Part shown: piece after piece, positions 23,201 to 38,200 of the stretch
Layout: each line of letters starts with the position of its first letter
Numbering within the stretch: the stretch's first letter is position 1
Assembly: GCA_037043455.1 (NCBI GenBank)
Contig: JAWPHD010011205.1
Location: forward strand, 22,048 to 86,047
Origin: Cyrtodaria siliqua
Lineage: Eukaryota; Mollusca; Bivalvia; Adapedonta; Hiatellidae
Direction of reading: 5' to 3'
DNA: 64,000 nt
Made by a program: the position numbers and the translations under genes
Notes under the pieces: model-generated
What the model was told of the DNA's origin: nothing
The model's database searches: none
What the model saw: the letters and a program-made list of their open reading frames with translations, nothing else

Positions 23201-26200
23201 ATAAAAAAAAGTTGAACAATAAATACAAAAACCTCATTAAAATTCCCTTTTCTTTTCATCTTGTTTCGCTAAATATTTTGGTAGTTTTGATCTAGAATCC
23301 ATCGTCAAAACAACAGCAGGGGTTGACCGAAAATTCAATAAACGTTATTATATAATTTTTGTTTAGATACCTCTTTTTGACTAGTTGAACGTCCCATCTT
23401 TCCAACAATTCAAAGTTATCCAGACAGCTAAATATTGCGCCCTCTACAATTGTCTCCTCGCGATACCCGTGTTCGCAGTCGGGAAACAGCAGCACGTCAA
23501 TGCGCATCGGGATCTTGTTCTGCCACAGTATGTCCTGCTGGCTTAAGATGTCGCATGCTTTCCGACACTGCAAATAACATACGAAATATTATTTGGGATT
23601 CCATGATAAGAATTGAATTGGGTTTTACAGCGCACCAACCCATGAAACATTATATGCCGCCTAACAGGAACGAACATACCAGGCCCATCCTCCATTTACA
23701 TCAAGCTGCAATGTTGCTGCAAACTTTATAGTAGACACTCCATTTATGATGGAGCCGTGTTTCCATGTTTGCATACGCGGTGTCATGATAAAGACCTTGA
23801 ATGAGCATGATAAAAAATGACAAAATGAACATAAGTGGGTGGTCCTACCCCTCTGCCTCTAGTGGGATTTGCAATGGGTGTATTCTACCCCGGCAACCAC
23901 ACAGGGTTTCTGACAATGGGGAAAAAAAAAAATATTATTTGGTTTAAACATATTTTATTTTTTTAATGCTTTACAACATTTCATATATACATGGTACAAT
24001 CATATTAAAGGATTAGAACGAAACCAAACTGCTTATAGAATTCTTCCCCAAATCTCCAAATAAATTATTTGGGATTCCAGGATAAGAATATATGGTTATC
24101 CACATTGGTATCTATTCAGTCATAGTAGTCTAATTTACGTCACCAGTAATCTAACACTTTATAACTATCAGACCGCTCGAGTTGTAATTGCAGATATAGA
24201 TTATGAGACTGATATAAAATATTTATTATTTAAATGTTATGTTTTGAAATGTCGGCTTGCGTAACATGACCTCTGCTTGCAATAGATGTGTTAGTTTGGT
24301 ATAACTATGAAATATGTTAATTTTCCGGGAATTTTGTGTAAGTATTTATCTTTAATAACATATCGGTACTAGTCAATGTAACTAGGCCATGGGGCCATCC
24401 TTAAAAATATATTTGTTTGCTGTTTCCCGACCCTGGATTTTATAAGTGGGTAGGTAGGTGACTTTTTTTTTTTTTTTTGCCAAGACAGTAAAAACCTTTA
24501 GAAATGAAAGAAAAATATACTGAAAATAGTAAAAAAAAAAGATATCCTAAAGAACTGCTATAAAAAGTTTTGGGTAGGGCCCTTTTTCGTAGTAGGTAGG
24601 GAAACAGCAAACCAACAATTTTTTATGGTCGGCCCGGCCAACATGTCGAGCCTTATCATAAAGGTCCAGATTTTTCATTTGACCAACACCAACATCAATC
24701 CCAAGAGACATTATATTAATGTCATTAACAGTTGGAGATGCATGTCGCAGAGGAGACCGGATGCGACCTATATTTTGTCGGAGGTACGTCACAGTGAATC
24801 GAAATTTTGCACATGATGTTAGATGCATATAAGATCATATAAAATTATTTCCCAGTTTATCATCCCCACCCGCCCCGAATTTTTATGCCGCCCCGACAAT
24901 TTTTATTTTGTCCGAGAAAAAAAAAAAAAAAAAAAAAAAAGGAAAAAAAAATTTGACACGGAAAATGCGTTAATATTTAGCCCGAACCGGAACCTCTGCA
25001 TATACTTTTTGTAAACAAATCAGACATCCAGCAACAAGAAGTAAGTTACATTGAGAATTTCAACTTTTAAAACTCACATACATGGTAGTTTATATCATTA
25101 TAAATACAAATGTATGCTATAGCAGTGACAATTGGTAATAAAGAGAGTGTTCAAATCATAATACTTCTGGTTATTAATATTTTTATGATCTTTGATGTCA
25201 TCTCAGAAAAATAAAAAATAAAATTGCACCCCCCGCCCCAATTTTTTCCAAAATTTGGATGATAAACTGGGAATTAATTTGACATGGCCTAAGGAACATT
25301 CTGGAGAAGTTTGGTGAAAATCCTGTGGGAAAGAAGCAAGATACACATCTCGTTGTGGAGACCGATATGACCTATATTTCATTGAATGTAGGTCAACGCG
25401 ACCCAAAATTCATGACGTCAGATGCATATAAGGAATATTCAGGTGAAGTTTGGGGAAAATCCTATGAGAAAGAAACATGATACGCATGTTGTAGCGAGAC
25501 CACAAGTGACCTATATTTCATCGATAGTAGGTCAGAGTGACCTGAAATTTTGCACATGATGGTACATTCTAGTGAAGTTTTTTGAAAATCCTTCGAGAAA
25601 GAAGCAAGGTACGCATGTTGTAGCGGAGACCGACGTGACAAATATTTTGTCGAAAGTAGGTCACAGTGACCCGAAATTCTGTAATGAATTAGGCAATCAA
25701 CAATAGGTGATGTAGAGGGACATAAGGTCATCAGTTGAACATCAACATTATGTCTGTATATGAAATTTGGAAACAACATATTTAAAACTGTTCGAAAAAT
25801 GAAATAAAAATATGTTACGCGACAGGTCGGGCCTCGACAAAAATGTGTAACGCGACGATACATTACGGACAGCGTGATTCCTATATAGCCCCTACATTGT
25901 GAAGGCAGGGTTATAATATATTAAAATAAACTTTATTCTTCATGATTGTGTGACTGGCAAAAACAACCGACTCTGACTTGCAATGCAGACTTTTTATCTA
26001 TTTATTGTTTTCTTTCTGTTTTAAATATGCTGTCACATTTTTCGGGGGCAAAATACTACATTCACAAAGTCTATCGATATTGAGGCTAGAATTCTTCATT
26101 TCAACATATAAAGTATACTAGAAGGGTGTTCCATGGAACACTTGTGTCGCCTGCTGTGTGCTTATTTCAGCAAGTACAATCTAACAAAAAAGTTTGTAGA

Positions 26201-29200
26201 CAGGGGTGCAATCCTTCATGAATTATGCAGCAGATTTATTTTTTCAATAGTTAAAGTTTATGAAAAGGGGCACAACTCTGCATTGTATAATTGGTAAGGA
26301 GGAACTGTATAAAATTTCATGACCATAGGTTAATATTTTGCCAAGTTATGAGCTAAGTTAGGCTGCAGGTTACAGTTTTATGGAAAGGGGGCATAACTCT
26401 GCCAAAAATGAAAGTCAGAGTTATTGGACATGTGTAACAACATTCCTTGAGGTAAGATGAAGATGTGTGTGAAGTCTCATGAATATAGGTCAAATACTTT
26501 TCAAGTTATGGTCAGTTATGAGCTTGGTTATGAGTTTTATAAAAAGGGGCATTACTCTGCCAAAATGAAAGCCAGAGTTTCTGGACATGCTTAATGACAT
26601 TCCTTGTGGTAAGATGAAAATCCTGATGGTGTGAAGTTTTATGAACAGAGGCCAAATACTTCTGAAGGTATGGCCAAGGTTAGGTTGCAGGTTAAAGTGT
26701 GACGGACGATGACTGACGGACGACAAAGTGATTCCTAGGTGTTTGCCATGCTATGCAGGCGACACAATAATGGTATAAATGTTCCCATACTTAATATTAA
26801 TAGCAATGCTTAATAATAATTTGTTTTAAAACCTATGATTTCGTAAGTGGTGAGATATTTATTGGATGTTTATACTCCCCCAAAAAAATGTCGGGGGAGC
26901 TTGCAGTTGCCGCTTTGTATAGATTCTTTGTCCAGAGCATAACTTGAAAACTACTAATGGAACTGGTGCCTTGTTTATTATTAAATAAAATCTCAATCAC
27001 CTGTTCTTTGTGTCTATCACACTCGTGGTCATTAGTCCCTTGAAGAGGGCGACAGTGTGGTCCTTCAACTCTGCCCTTGCTGGATTCGGGTGTACGGGCC
27101 TCCGTGACCAACATACCTATATCTGCAAACAACTCGCGGGGATCGTACAGTTTGTCTTCCATATCTTCTAGGCCTGAAAATATTCACAAAGTAATATTTG
27201 AAATATCTTTTTTAATAAATGCCAGGGGCCGCGTCGGCCATACTCAGCTCTTTAGCATGCTGCGAGGATAGACTCCGATACATGGGACCTCCAGGTTTCC
27301 AACTCACCTGAAGGATAAGAGAACGGGCAAGTGTCTTGCCCAAGAACACACCAACGAAACTCAGTGGCACCGCTGAGGCTTGAGCCCATGTCCTCGAGAT
27401 TTCAAGTCCCCCATGATATCCACTGGGCCATGCTTTTATGATGAAACTCCAACCTTATAGTAACCCTTAACCCACTACATATATATAATGGACTGTTCTT
27501 TCTTTGAAGTAGGACCATTCCATTTATGTGACAAAGGGGTGTTTTGGGGGAAATGACTGATCAGCAGTTGGACACTGTACTCGCAGGCTGATCTGGGTTT
27601 ACAATGGATAGAAAGGCTATTATTGTCATGCTTAGTGTGTTAAGGGTTAAAATGGAATCTTATGGACTCTCATAATCACACCCCTCCACACACAACCTAC
27701 TTACAACATGGTCATGATTCCTTGGTCATACACACACATCCATTCATTCATCATGTAACCTATGGGCTCTGATAATCGAACACCCCTCCCTCCACACACA
27801 ACCTACTTACAACATGGTCATTATTCCTTGGTCATACACACACATCCATTCATTCATCATGTAACCTATGGGCTCTGATAATCGCACCCCCTTCCCTCCA
27901 CACATAACCTACTTACAACATGGTCATTATTCCTTGGTCATACACACACATCCATTCATTCATTTTTAGGAGTTTGAACTTGGGGAATAACAAAATCTAT
28001 GCCGTCAATAGAACAGCATCATATTCCACCAAAAATTCAACATTATACCAACAAATTATTGCAAATCTCATTTGAACCAATTGTCACGGTGGTGCAATAA
28101 CTCATTTAATACATAAAAGTTATTGCACCAAGATTTATAACCCATTAAAGACTCATTAAATACTTCAACCTATGCATAATATTGTTCCGATTAGTTGTCT
28201 ATTTATAATACAGGTTCACAAGTGTTTAAAGTTAAATTTAACATGTTTAAAGGGTTATAAAATATATTTACCTTAAAGGGACACATGGCAATCTCAATTT
28301 ATATATCCAGTATGATTTTTACTTTTAAATAAATCAAATTTTAAGTATTCACTTTTTTGTCTGATTCTACTACAAGTTTTAATTTATTATTGGTGCAATA
28401 ATATCAAAATTTAATAATATGTTAATACAATTTGCTTATTACTATTCTTATAATTAATATTAATGATTGAACAAATGTAAGTTATACAGAAAAACAAGTG
28501 GGACGCCGTGAGTTTTAAGAAAATCAAGATTGCTGTGTGTCCCTTTAAAGGAACATACGGCAATCATGACATGTTTATCAAGCATTGAAAGCAGCCTCTC
28601 AATTTATTAATCAAATATCACTTGCTTGCATATATTTAAATACAATTTGATGTTTCAACTTTTCTTTTTCTGTTTTAAAATAACCAAAATCCGCTTAAAC
28701 ATTTCCTAAATTTGAATCGACATTAAGTTTATTAAGAACAGATCAAGTTCAGAGTGGATGAACCACTTAAATTAAAAAGTAATCAATAAAATGCCCTGAT
28801 TTCTTTTTTGGGGTGGGAGTGGTTTGTCTACCAACTTTTAAAAGAATGGACCCCATTTCATGTCCCAACCTGGATCACCCCATGAAGTATGTGAAGTAAG
28901 TTGTGCCTGGAGAGATAGGTTATTAACAAATAATATCCAATGGAAGGTCTATATACAGTGTATGTTTAAGCCATCAAACAGGCTTTGCATGAACATTGAT
29001 TACATCAAATTCGTTAGATCAACCATTTAAAGTGACATTCTGCAAACTTTGTTTTTGTTAAAACTCAGTCTGTTGGTTGTTCGGCATAGTTTGCATATTA
29101 CAGATCATTAGTAACCCTCAGCCCCCTATGAATGAATGGCTGATGAGCCACACAGTGTAAACCCTGATCATCCTGCGAGTTACTAGGAGGCTGATCTGGG

Positions 29201-32200
29201 TTTACACTGGCTGCAAAGGCTGTTGTAGTTACTCTTAGCAGGCTATGTTGTAGTCGCCCTTAGCAGGCTATGTTGTAGTGGCCGTTAGCAGGCTATGTTG
29301 TAGTGGCCGTTAGCAGGCTATGTTGTAGTCGCCCTAAGCAGGCTATGTTGTAGTCGCCCTAAGCAGGCTACGTTGTAGTCGCACTTAGCAGGCTATGTTG
29401 TATTGGCCCTTAGCAGGCTATGTTGGAGTCGCCCTTAGCAGGCTATGTTGTAGTTGCCCTTAGCAGGCTATGTTGTAGTCGCCCTTAGCAGGCTATGTTG
29501 TAGTCGCCCTAAGCAGGCTATGTTGCAGTCGCCCTTAGCAGGCTATGTTGCAGTCGCCATTAGCAGGCTATGTTGCAGTGGCCCTTAGCAGGCTAGGTTT
29601 CAGTGGCCCTTAGCAGGCTATGTTGTAGTGGCCCTTAGCAGGCTATGTTGGAGTCGCCCTTAGCAGGCTATGTTGTAGTGGCCCTTAGCAGGCTATGTTG
29701 TAGTGGCCCTTAGCAGGCTATGTTGTAGTCGCCCTAAGCAGGCTATGTTGTAGTGGCCCTTAGCAGGCTATGTTGTAGTGGCCCTGAGCAGGCTATGCTG
29801 TAGTGGCCCTGAGCAGGCTATGTTGTAGTCGACCTAAGCAGGCTATATTGTAGTGGCCCTTAGCAGGCTATGTTGTAGTGGCCCTTAGCAGGCTATGTTT
29901 CAGTGGCCCTTAGCAGGCTATGTTGTAGTCGCCCTTAGCAGGCTATGTTGTAGTGGCCCTTAGCAGGCTATGTTGTAGTCGCCCTAAGCAGGCTATGTTG
30001 TAGTGGCCCTTAGCAGGCTATGTTGTAGTGGCCCTTAGCAGGCTATGTTTCAGTGGCCCTTAGCAGGCTATGTTGTAGTGGCCCTTAGCAGGCTATGTTG
30101 GAGTGGCCCTTAGCAGGCTAAGTTGTAGTCGCCCTTAGCAGGCTATGTTGTAGTGGCCCTTAGCAGGCTATGTTGTATTCGCCCTAAGCAGGCTATGTTG
30201 TAGTGGCCCTTAGCAGGCTATGTTGTAGTGGCCCTTAGCAGGCTATGTTGTAGTGGCCCTTAGCAGGCTATGTTGTAGTGGCCCTTAGCAGGCTATGTTG
30301 GAGTCGCCCTTAGCAGGCTATGTTGTAGTGGCCCTTAGCAGGCTATGTTGTAGTCGCCCTAAGCAGGCTATGTTGTAGTCGCCCTTAGCAGGCTATGTTG
30401 TAGTCGCCCTAAGCAGGCTATGTTGTAGTGGCCCTTAGCAGGCTATGTTGTAGTCGCCCTTAGCAGGCTTTGTTGTAGTGGCCCTTAGAAGGCTATGTTG
30501 TAGTGGCCCTTAGCAGGCTATGTTGTAGTGGCCCTTAGCAGGCTATGTTGGAGTCGCCCTTAGCAGGCTATGTTGTAGTGGCCCTTAGCAGGCTATGTTT
30601 TATTCGCCCTTAGCAGGCTATGTTGTAGTCTCCCTAAGCAGGCTATGTTGTAGTGGCCCTTAGCAGGCTATGTTGTAGTGGCCCTTAGCAGGCTATGTTG
30701 TAGTCGCCCTTAGCAGGCTATGTTGTAGTCGCCCTAAGCAGGCTATGTTGTAGTCGCCCTAAGCAGGCTATGTTGTAGTGTCCCTTAGCAGGCTATGTTG
30801 AAGTCGCCCTTAGCAGGCTATGTTGTAGTCGCCCTTAGCAGGCTATGTTGTAGTCGCCCTTAGCAGGCTATGTTGTATTGGCCCTTACCAGGCTATGTTG
30901 TAGTCGCCCTTAGCAGGCTATGTTGTAGTGGCCCTTAGCAGGCTATGTTGGAGTCGCCCTTAGCAGGCTATGTTGTAGTCGCCCTAAGCAGGCTATGTTG
31001 TAGTGGCCCTTAGCAGGCTATGTTGGAGTCGCCCTTAGCAGGCTATGTTGGAGTCGCCCTTAGCAGGCTATGTTGTAGTCGCCCTTAGCAGTAGTCGCCC
31101 TTAGCAGGCTATGTTGTAGTCGCCCTTAGCAGGCTATGTTGTAGTCACCCTTAGCAGGCTATGTTGTAGTGGCCCTTAGCAGGCTATGTTGTAGTCGCCC
31201 TTAACCCTGCTATGTTGTAATGGCCCTTAGCAGGCTATGTTGTAGTCACCCTTAGCAGGCTATGTTGTAGTCGCCCTTAGCAGTAGTCGCCCTTAGCAGG
31301 CTATGTTGTAGTCGCCCTTAGCAGGCTATGTTGTAGTCACCCTTAGCAGGCTATGTTGTAGTGGCCCTTAGCAGGCTATGTTGTAGTGGCCCTTAACCCT
31401 GCTATGTTGTAGTGGCCCTTAGCAGGCTATGTTGTAGTGGCCCTTAGCAGGCTATGTTGTAGTCGCCCTAAGCAGGCTATGTTGTAGTCGCCCTAAGCAG
31501 GCTATGTTGTAGTGGCCCTTAGCAGGCTATGTTGTAGTCGCCCTTAGCAGGCTATGTTGTAGTCGCCCTTAGCAGGCTATGTTGTAGTCGCCCTTAGCAG
31601 GCTATGTTGTATTGGCCCTTACCAGGCTATGTTGTAGTCGCCCTTAGCAGGCTATGTTGTAGTGGCCCTTAGCAGGCTATGTTTGAGTCGCCCTTAGCAG
31701 GCTATGTTGTAGTCGCCCTTAGCAGGCTATGTTGTAATGGCCCTTAGCAGGCTATGTTGGAGTCGCCCTTAGCAGGCTATGTTGGAGTCGCCCTTAGCAG
31801 GCTATGTTGTAGTCGCCCTTAGCAGGCTATGTTGTAGTCGCCCTTAGCAGGCTATGTTGTAGTCGCCCTAAGCAGGCTATGTTGTAGTCGCCCTAAGCAG
31901 GCTATGTTGTAGTGGCCCTTAGCAGGCTATGTTGTAGTCGCCCTTAGCAGGCTATGTTGTAGTCGCCCTTAGCAGGCTATGTTGTAGTCGCCCTTAGCAG
32001 GCTATGTTGTATTGGCCCTTACCAGGCTATGTTGTAGTCGCCCTTAGCAGGCTATGTTGTAGTGGCCCTTAGCAGGCTATGTTGGAGTCGCCCTTAGCAG
32101 GCTATGTTATAGTCGCCCTTAGCAGGCTATGTTGTAGTGGCCCTTAGCAGGCTATGTTGGAGTCGCCCTTAGCAGGCTATGTTGGAGTCGCCCTTAGCAG

Positions 32201-35200
32201 GCTATGTTGTAGTCGCCCTTAGCAGTAGTCGCCCTTAGCAGGCTATGTTGTAGTCGCCCTTAGCAGGCTATGTTGTAGTCACCCTTAGCAGGCTATGTTG
32301 TAGTGGCCCTTAGCAGGCTATGTTGTAGTGGCCCTTAACCCTGCTATGTTGTAGTGGCCCTTAGCAGGCTATGTTGTAGTCACCCTTAGCAGGCTATGTT
32401 GTAGTCGCCCTTAGCAGGCTATGTTGTAGTCGCCCTTAGCAGGCTATGTTGTAGTCGCCCTTAGCAGGCTATGTTGTAGTCACCCTTAGCAGGCTATGTT
32501 GTAGTGGCCCTTAGCAGGCTATGTTGTAGTCGCCCTTAGCAGGCTATGTTGTAGTGGCCCTTAGCAGGCTATGTTGTAGTCGCCCTTAGCAGGCTATGTT
32601 GTAGTCGCCCTTAGCAGGCTAAGGGTTAATAATTACTTGAACAGTTCAAAGCAAATTGGTTTTGCATAGAATACTAACTGTTGACTATATACCGCCAATT
32701 ATATATTTTAACCTTTGTTAGAATACAGAAAAAATAATGTATAAAATTGTATAACCTTTTGTTTAACCCTTTACCCCCTACATATATATAATGGACTGTT
32801 CTTTCTTTGAATTAAGACCATTCCATTAATGTGACAAAGTGGTGTTTTGGGGAAATGACTGATCTGAGTTACTCGCAGGCTGATCTGGGTTTACAATGAA
32901 CGCAAAGGCTATTATAGTCATGCTTAGCGAGTTAAGGGTTAATTACATGTTTATGCAAGCAGTTTAGTCAAAATAATACTGCATTAACAAATTCAGGCAC
33001 TAATTGTAATACTTTCATATAAGAAGATATACAATACAATGTCCCCTACCGGTCATTGTGCGATATATTTACTTTTGGAAGATAATCAATTTTTCTCCTT
33101 GGATAAAGCAGGGAGTAAGTATACAGGGAGGAGATACGGGTACATAAATGCTCTAGTTTATCGATTTATGTTGTCGCGCTAGAACGCCACCACTTACTAC
33201 TTTATTGATACAGGTAAATCGATCGTAAGCGCGTTACATGTGGAAAGTTTAAATTTCAGCCAACATCTCAAAATAGGCAGTTTGTACAGCCTCATTATTA
33301 TGACTTTCTGTTATAATCAACATCTCAAAATTACCTTCTTGACAAAAATTAATGTCTACTATTCACTTTTTGTTATTATTAATGCCTAATATAACCTATA
33401 CTTCGTATCTCGTTTGCAATAGCTATACACCATTTTTAATTTGAAAAATGTAAAATTTCAGCCAATATCTCAAAAGAGGAATTTAGATTTACGTCCCCTC
33501 TTTTTAGGCTTTGTCTTATAATCACCACTCTGAAAATACCTTCTTGACAAAGATAAATATGTCTTCTATTGACTTTGTGTTATTATTAATGCCTAATATA
33601 ACCCATAGTCTCGTATCTCGTTTGCAATAGCTATACACCGTCACTATTTTTTATCTGTCCCCTACCGGTCTTTGTTACATGGAACCGTCTGGTAAAATGT
33701 GCATTTATACATGCACATAAATACAAACTCTGTTATCAGGACACAATGTGCATAAATAATACTTATGTTTACATTTCGCATCTTTTTTGAGTTTGTAAGT
33801 GTAATAATTTATAAGAATTTGCTGTTTTTCACACACGCACGCAACAACCGAAAGTAGTCATTTTCACGCAGTAGTGAAACACAGGCGCGACAACATAAAA
33901 TGGCAAAACGGATAAAGAGACACATGAACATGTAAATGCATAATGATGTAACCTAACAGTAATGCGTAACTGCATTAGACAGCATGCTAAATTTAGAAGC
34001 GTAAAAATTAACTGTCTGAAACATATGAGACTAAACATAACTTTTCATATAAGCTACCTACCCATAAAGCTTCATTCCAATATCTCATTCTTAACTAAGT
34101 TATTGAGCGGAAACCATTTTTGAAACCATTGTGGATTAATTTACCTGTTCAGTGTTTTCTACGTCATCAAATAATATCTTATTCTTGATGTTTCACAGAT
34201 ATTGCGATGTGTGAATTTTAGATATCTATTATTGTGTACTGATTTGGATTTAAATAAGCATAAACAAGTTCATGAAACAAAACATGGCCGGAGAACTTAA
34301 AGTTAAAATGATACCGGACCCTTACCGGATTATAATAAATCTAGATGCATAATTATGTTAGTGCTTGAGAATTTTGATTTACAGCGAAGCGGTAGCGAAG
34401 CCGTAAAATGAAATTTCAGACCGTAAAACCAACCACACTGTCCCAGATTGAAAATCTTAGCATGGTTATTCCAACTCTAATGCTTTTCCATGTAACTAAA
34501 TGTCAGAAATATAAAGTAAAATTATACATACACACTAGTTTTTTCTGTGAAAACTCAAATTCATCGGTAACAGTATTTGTTGTCATCCAATGACGTCGCT
34601 TGTTACAACGGTAAATCGCGGGTTTTACGGTTGCAAATATGTGGCGTAAGCCAATGAAATAATGCATTACATTATAGTTGCATTTGAACTCACAATTCCC
34701 TGTCCTTTTAAAGATTGCCGTGTATAGATCCTTATTTAAAAACCCAAAACTAGACAGTCAGACAACTTAAAATGAAGTGTGTGAAAGTCGCTTTAAGCCA
34801 GAAGCCATTGGTTTACATAATCCAGCAAATCATGAACTATTATGCAATTTATATCTGACAGGTTGCATCACATAAAAGGTCAAGCAGGTACATACTAATT
34901 TTAGCATTAAATCCTAGTACGCTGGATGTCGATATATTTCCTTAATAATGAAATGAGTTTTAATGATCATTAGTAATGATAAATGAATGAATGAATGAAT
35001 GAATGGTGTTATATGGCACGTCGACACATAAATAGGTCATATTGTGCGCAAAATCCGATGAATCATGAAAGAATAGTAATGATAAAGAACAAGACATCCT
35101 CACTACGGATGCTCTACAAACTAAAATGGCTCTTATGTCAAGGGGTTTCATCATTAAATTCCCTTCAATACTGTTTTTTTACAAGTACAAAAAACAACAA

Positions 35201-38200
35201 CACCTATAACCCAAATTTAAACCCAGGACCCATGCTAACAATTTAAAAAAAAAAAGGACAAAAAAGAAATATGAACTCATAGTTTTAATAAAATAAAAAA
35301 AAGGAAAAAAAAAAGATAAACCAAATAAATAAAATAAATAATAATAATAAAATAAACAAAAGAAATTCAAAATTGACCAAGCAGTTTCTGAGAAGATTTT
35401 TCATGCTGTAAGATATTCCCTATATAACTCTATGAAACACTGTGACCCCTGGGGTGCGGACAGATATGACCCCAAGGTCACCATCTGAACAAACTTGGTA
35501 GAGGACCATAAGCTTAAAGTCAATAGAAAATATTGAACCTCTGGCTCTTGTCGTTTCATAGAATTTTTTTTTTAATGTTTTTCCCTATATATGTCTATGT
35601 TAAACATGTGACCCCTGTGGCGGGTCAAACATTTAAAAATTCAATGAAAATGGACGTCACATGACTCGCACCTCTGCTCTTAAATATCTACTGTGCATGC
35701 CAACACCTATTTCTTTTCTCACCTATTTCTCATCTATTTCTCACTTATTTCTCACTTATTTCTCACCTATTTCTCACTTATTTCTCACTGAGGTATGACA
35801 GGGAGGTGGAGGGGTGGGGGATGGGCTGTTGAGGTGTAAGAATGGAAGCATGTATCAAGCATTATAATTAGAACCTCAATTTATAATATGGTATCATTTT
35901 CTACATAGATAAAGGACAAATTGTCTAAGATGATTTAGAGCCGGGTCTGAGCGAGGGGAGGGGAAATCCGGGACCTAACCCTACTCAAACTACAAAATAG
36001 ATTACTGGTTCTTACATGGGACCCGGTTTGCATCACTTATTTCCATAATTAAGAAAGCATAATAACGAAAGAACCTGGCTCACCCGTCCATAAAGTATAA
36101 GAAGCAACCTTTAAAAAAAAGATGCATCCATAAATGGTGTTTTGATTAAGCCTTAAAGGGACACATGGCAATCTTCATTTTTTAAAAACTCACAGCGTCC
36201 CATTAGTTTTTCTCTTAACTTGCATTTGTTCAATCATTAATATTAATTGTAAGAATAGTTCAAAGCAAATTATTTTTACATATTACTTACTTTTTATAAT
36301 ATTGCACCAATAATATATTTTAAAATTTGGTAAAATAGTGAAGAAAACTGAAATCTCATTTTTTTATTTAATTATAAGTCAAAATGATGCAGGATAAGTA
36401 AATCGAGAAAAAAAATTTAATGTTTGAATAAAACTCAACATTGCCGTGTGTCCCTTTAATGTTAAGTGGCTAAAAACAAACACCACACATTGAAAATTAA
36501 CCTATCATACTATCTACTAAGCATTATTATACCGGCAATATCTAAATAAGATAAAGATAATCCTATTAAAATCCTACTAAATCATTAACAGTTTAACCTT
36601 TCTGGTAATACTGATCTTTGTGACAAAGGCCTTTATCTCGGACAATGACCCTCAAGACTGTATTATATAAACACACAGTGACCAAATGATTTGTAAATAA
36701 ACAAGACATTAATTTTTTCATATTAAAACGCAGTTAAAACATTATGTTTTGATGGATGTTTGCAAGATGGATTGAATGAATAACGGTTCATCAATGCATT
36801 ATAGGTTATTAAGAGATGCCCAGAGAGAGGGGGAGGATAATATATAAGAAATCCAGGAACCTGCCCTAATCTTATTAACGAATAGATTCCAATGGTTCTT
36901 TAAATGAATACGTGTTCGTATAATAGACTGATACACTGAATTGAATTGAATGTTGTTTAATGGCTCATCAACACAGTATAGGTTATTTAGAGCCGCCCCG
37001 GAGAGAGAGGAAGGATACATAGGAATCCGGGAACCTGCCCTACTCTTATTATCGAATAGATTCCTATGGTTCTTTAACGTGCTCGGAGGATAGACCGATT
37101 CTCAGGACCGCCCGGTTTACGTCCCCACCCAACGGACGGGGCTAAGGGAAAGTGTCTTGCCTAAAAACGCACCGATGGAACTCAGTGGCACCAAGGAGGA
37201 TTGAACCCGGGGCCTCCGGTTACAAATACGCCGCACTACCGACTGCGCCACGCCAGCCCTCCTGATACACTGGACGGCCCTGCTGACATCCCCATCTGAT
37301 GGACAAGACCAGGGGAAAGTGTCTTGCCCAAGGACAAACCAAAGAAAATTAGTGGCAATGGTGAGGCTTGAACCCAGGTCATAGGATTACAAGTCCAATG
37401 GGCCAAACCAGACCCCCCCCCACCCCCCCACCCTCACCCCACCCTCTTCACCCGTCAAAAAAATTCTAGAAGGTGGAGAAAATACCCATTTCCACCATAC
37501 CTAACACTACTATAGGAGAAATATCTACTCCCTTCGCCAACACACCCTAGCATTGCCTTGAGAAAGACCAACTGAAAACCCTTATCCTATCCTTAGTGTT
37601 GACAGACACAGGAGGGACCCCTCCCCACCATACGCACAACTGTCATGTATGGAGCCCCTCAACCCCCTCCCCACCAGTCACAGGACTGTCCACTGCCATC
37701 GAATCCCCTCCCCACCTTCCCCGGCACTGCCTGGGAGGTACCACCCCGCTAAATCCCCTTCTCACCTTCCCCAGTATTGCCTGGGAGGTTCACACCCCCA
37801 CCCAAGAAAATCAACCTCCCCACTATCCCCAGCAATGCCACTAATACCTACCACAATCAGGCCTAAAAAAAATATGTGTGTTTCCGGTTTCCCGACCGAC
37901 CCTACTCTTTCACCGCCGACCCTAAATATTATTTTTTTCATCTCAATCTTACAATCAAACAACAAATATTTTTATTCAAATGATAATTTTATTAGCATCA
38001 ATTTAACATGAATTCATAGTTTAAACTTAACAAGTTCAAACAGTTTGTATCCTGATGAGACACAGAGTTGTTAAACACCTACAGTTTGCAAACGTTATCA
38101 AGAAGTTGCCTTAGTACAAAAATGGCATAATATATGCGAACAATATATATAAAAAAAATATATAAAAAAACAACTTTTTCCTACCTACCTACCCTAACTT

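Noticed and set aside
25462..25863. 133-residue minus-strand frame
   Set aside because: Covers repeat units of the Helitron/pearl-like element; the same phrases recur in frames at 7424-7618 and 25203-25406.
33034..33675. LTR pair flanking a small element
   Set aside because: The direct TGTCCCCTACCGGTC repeats are short, with no primer-binding site, polypurine tract or coding part; a tandem duplication explains them.
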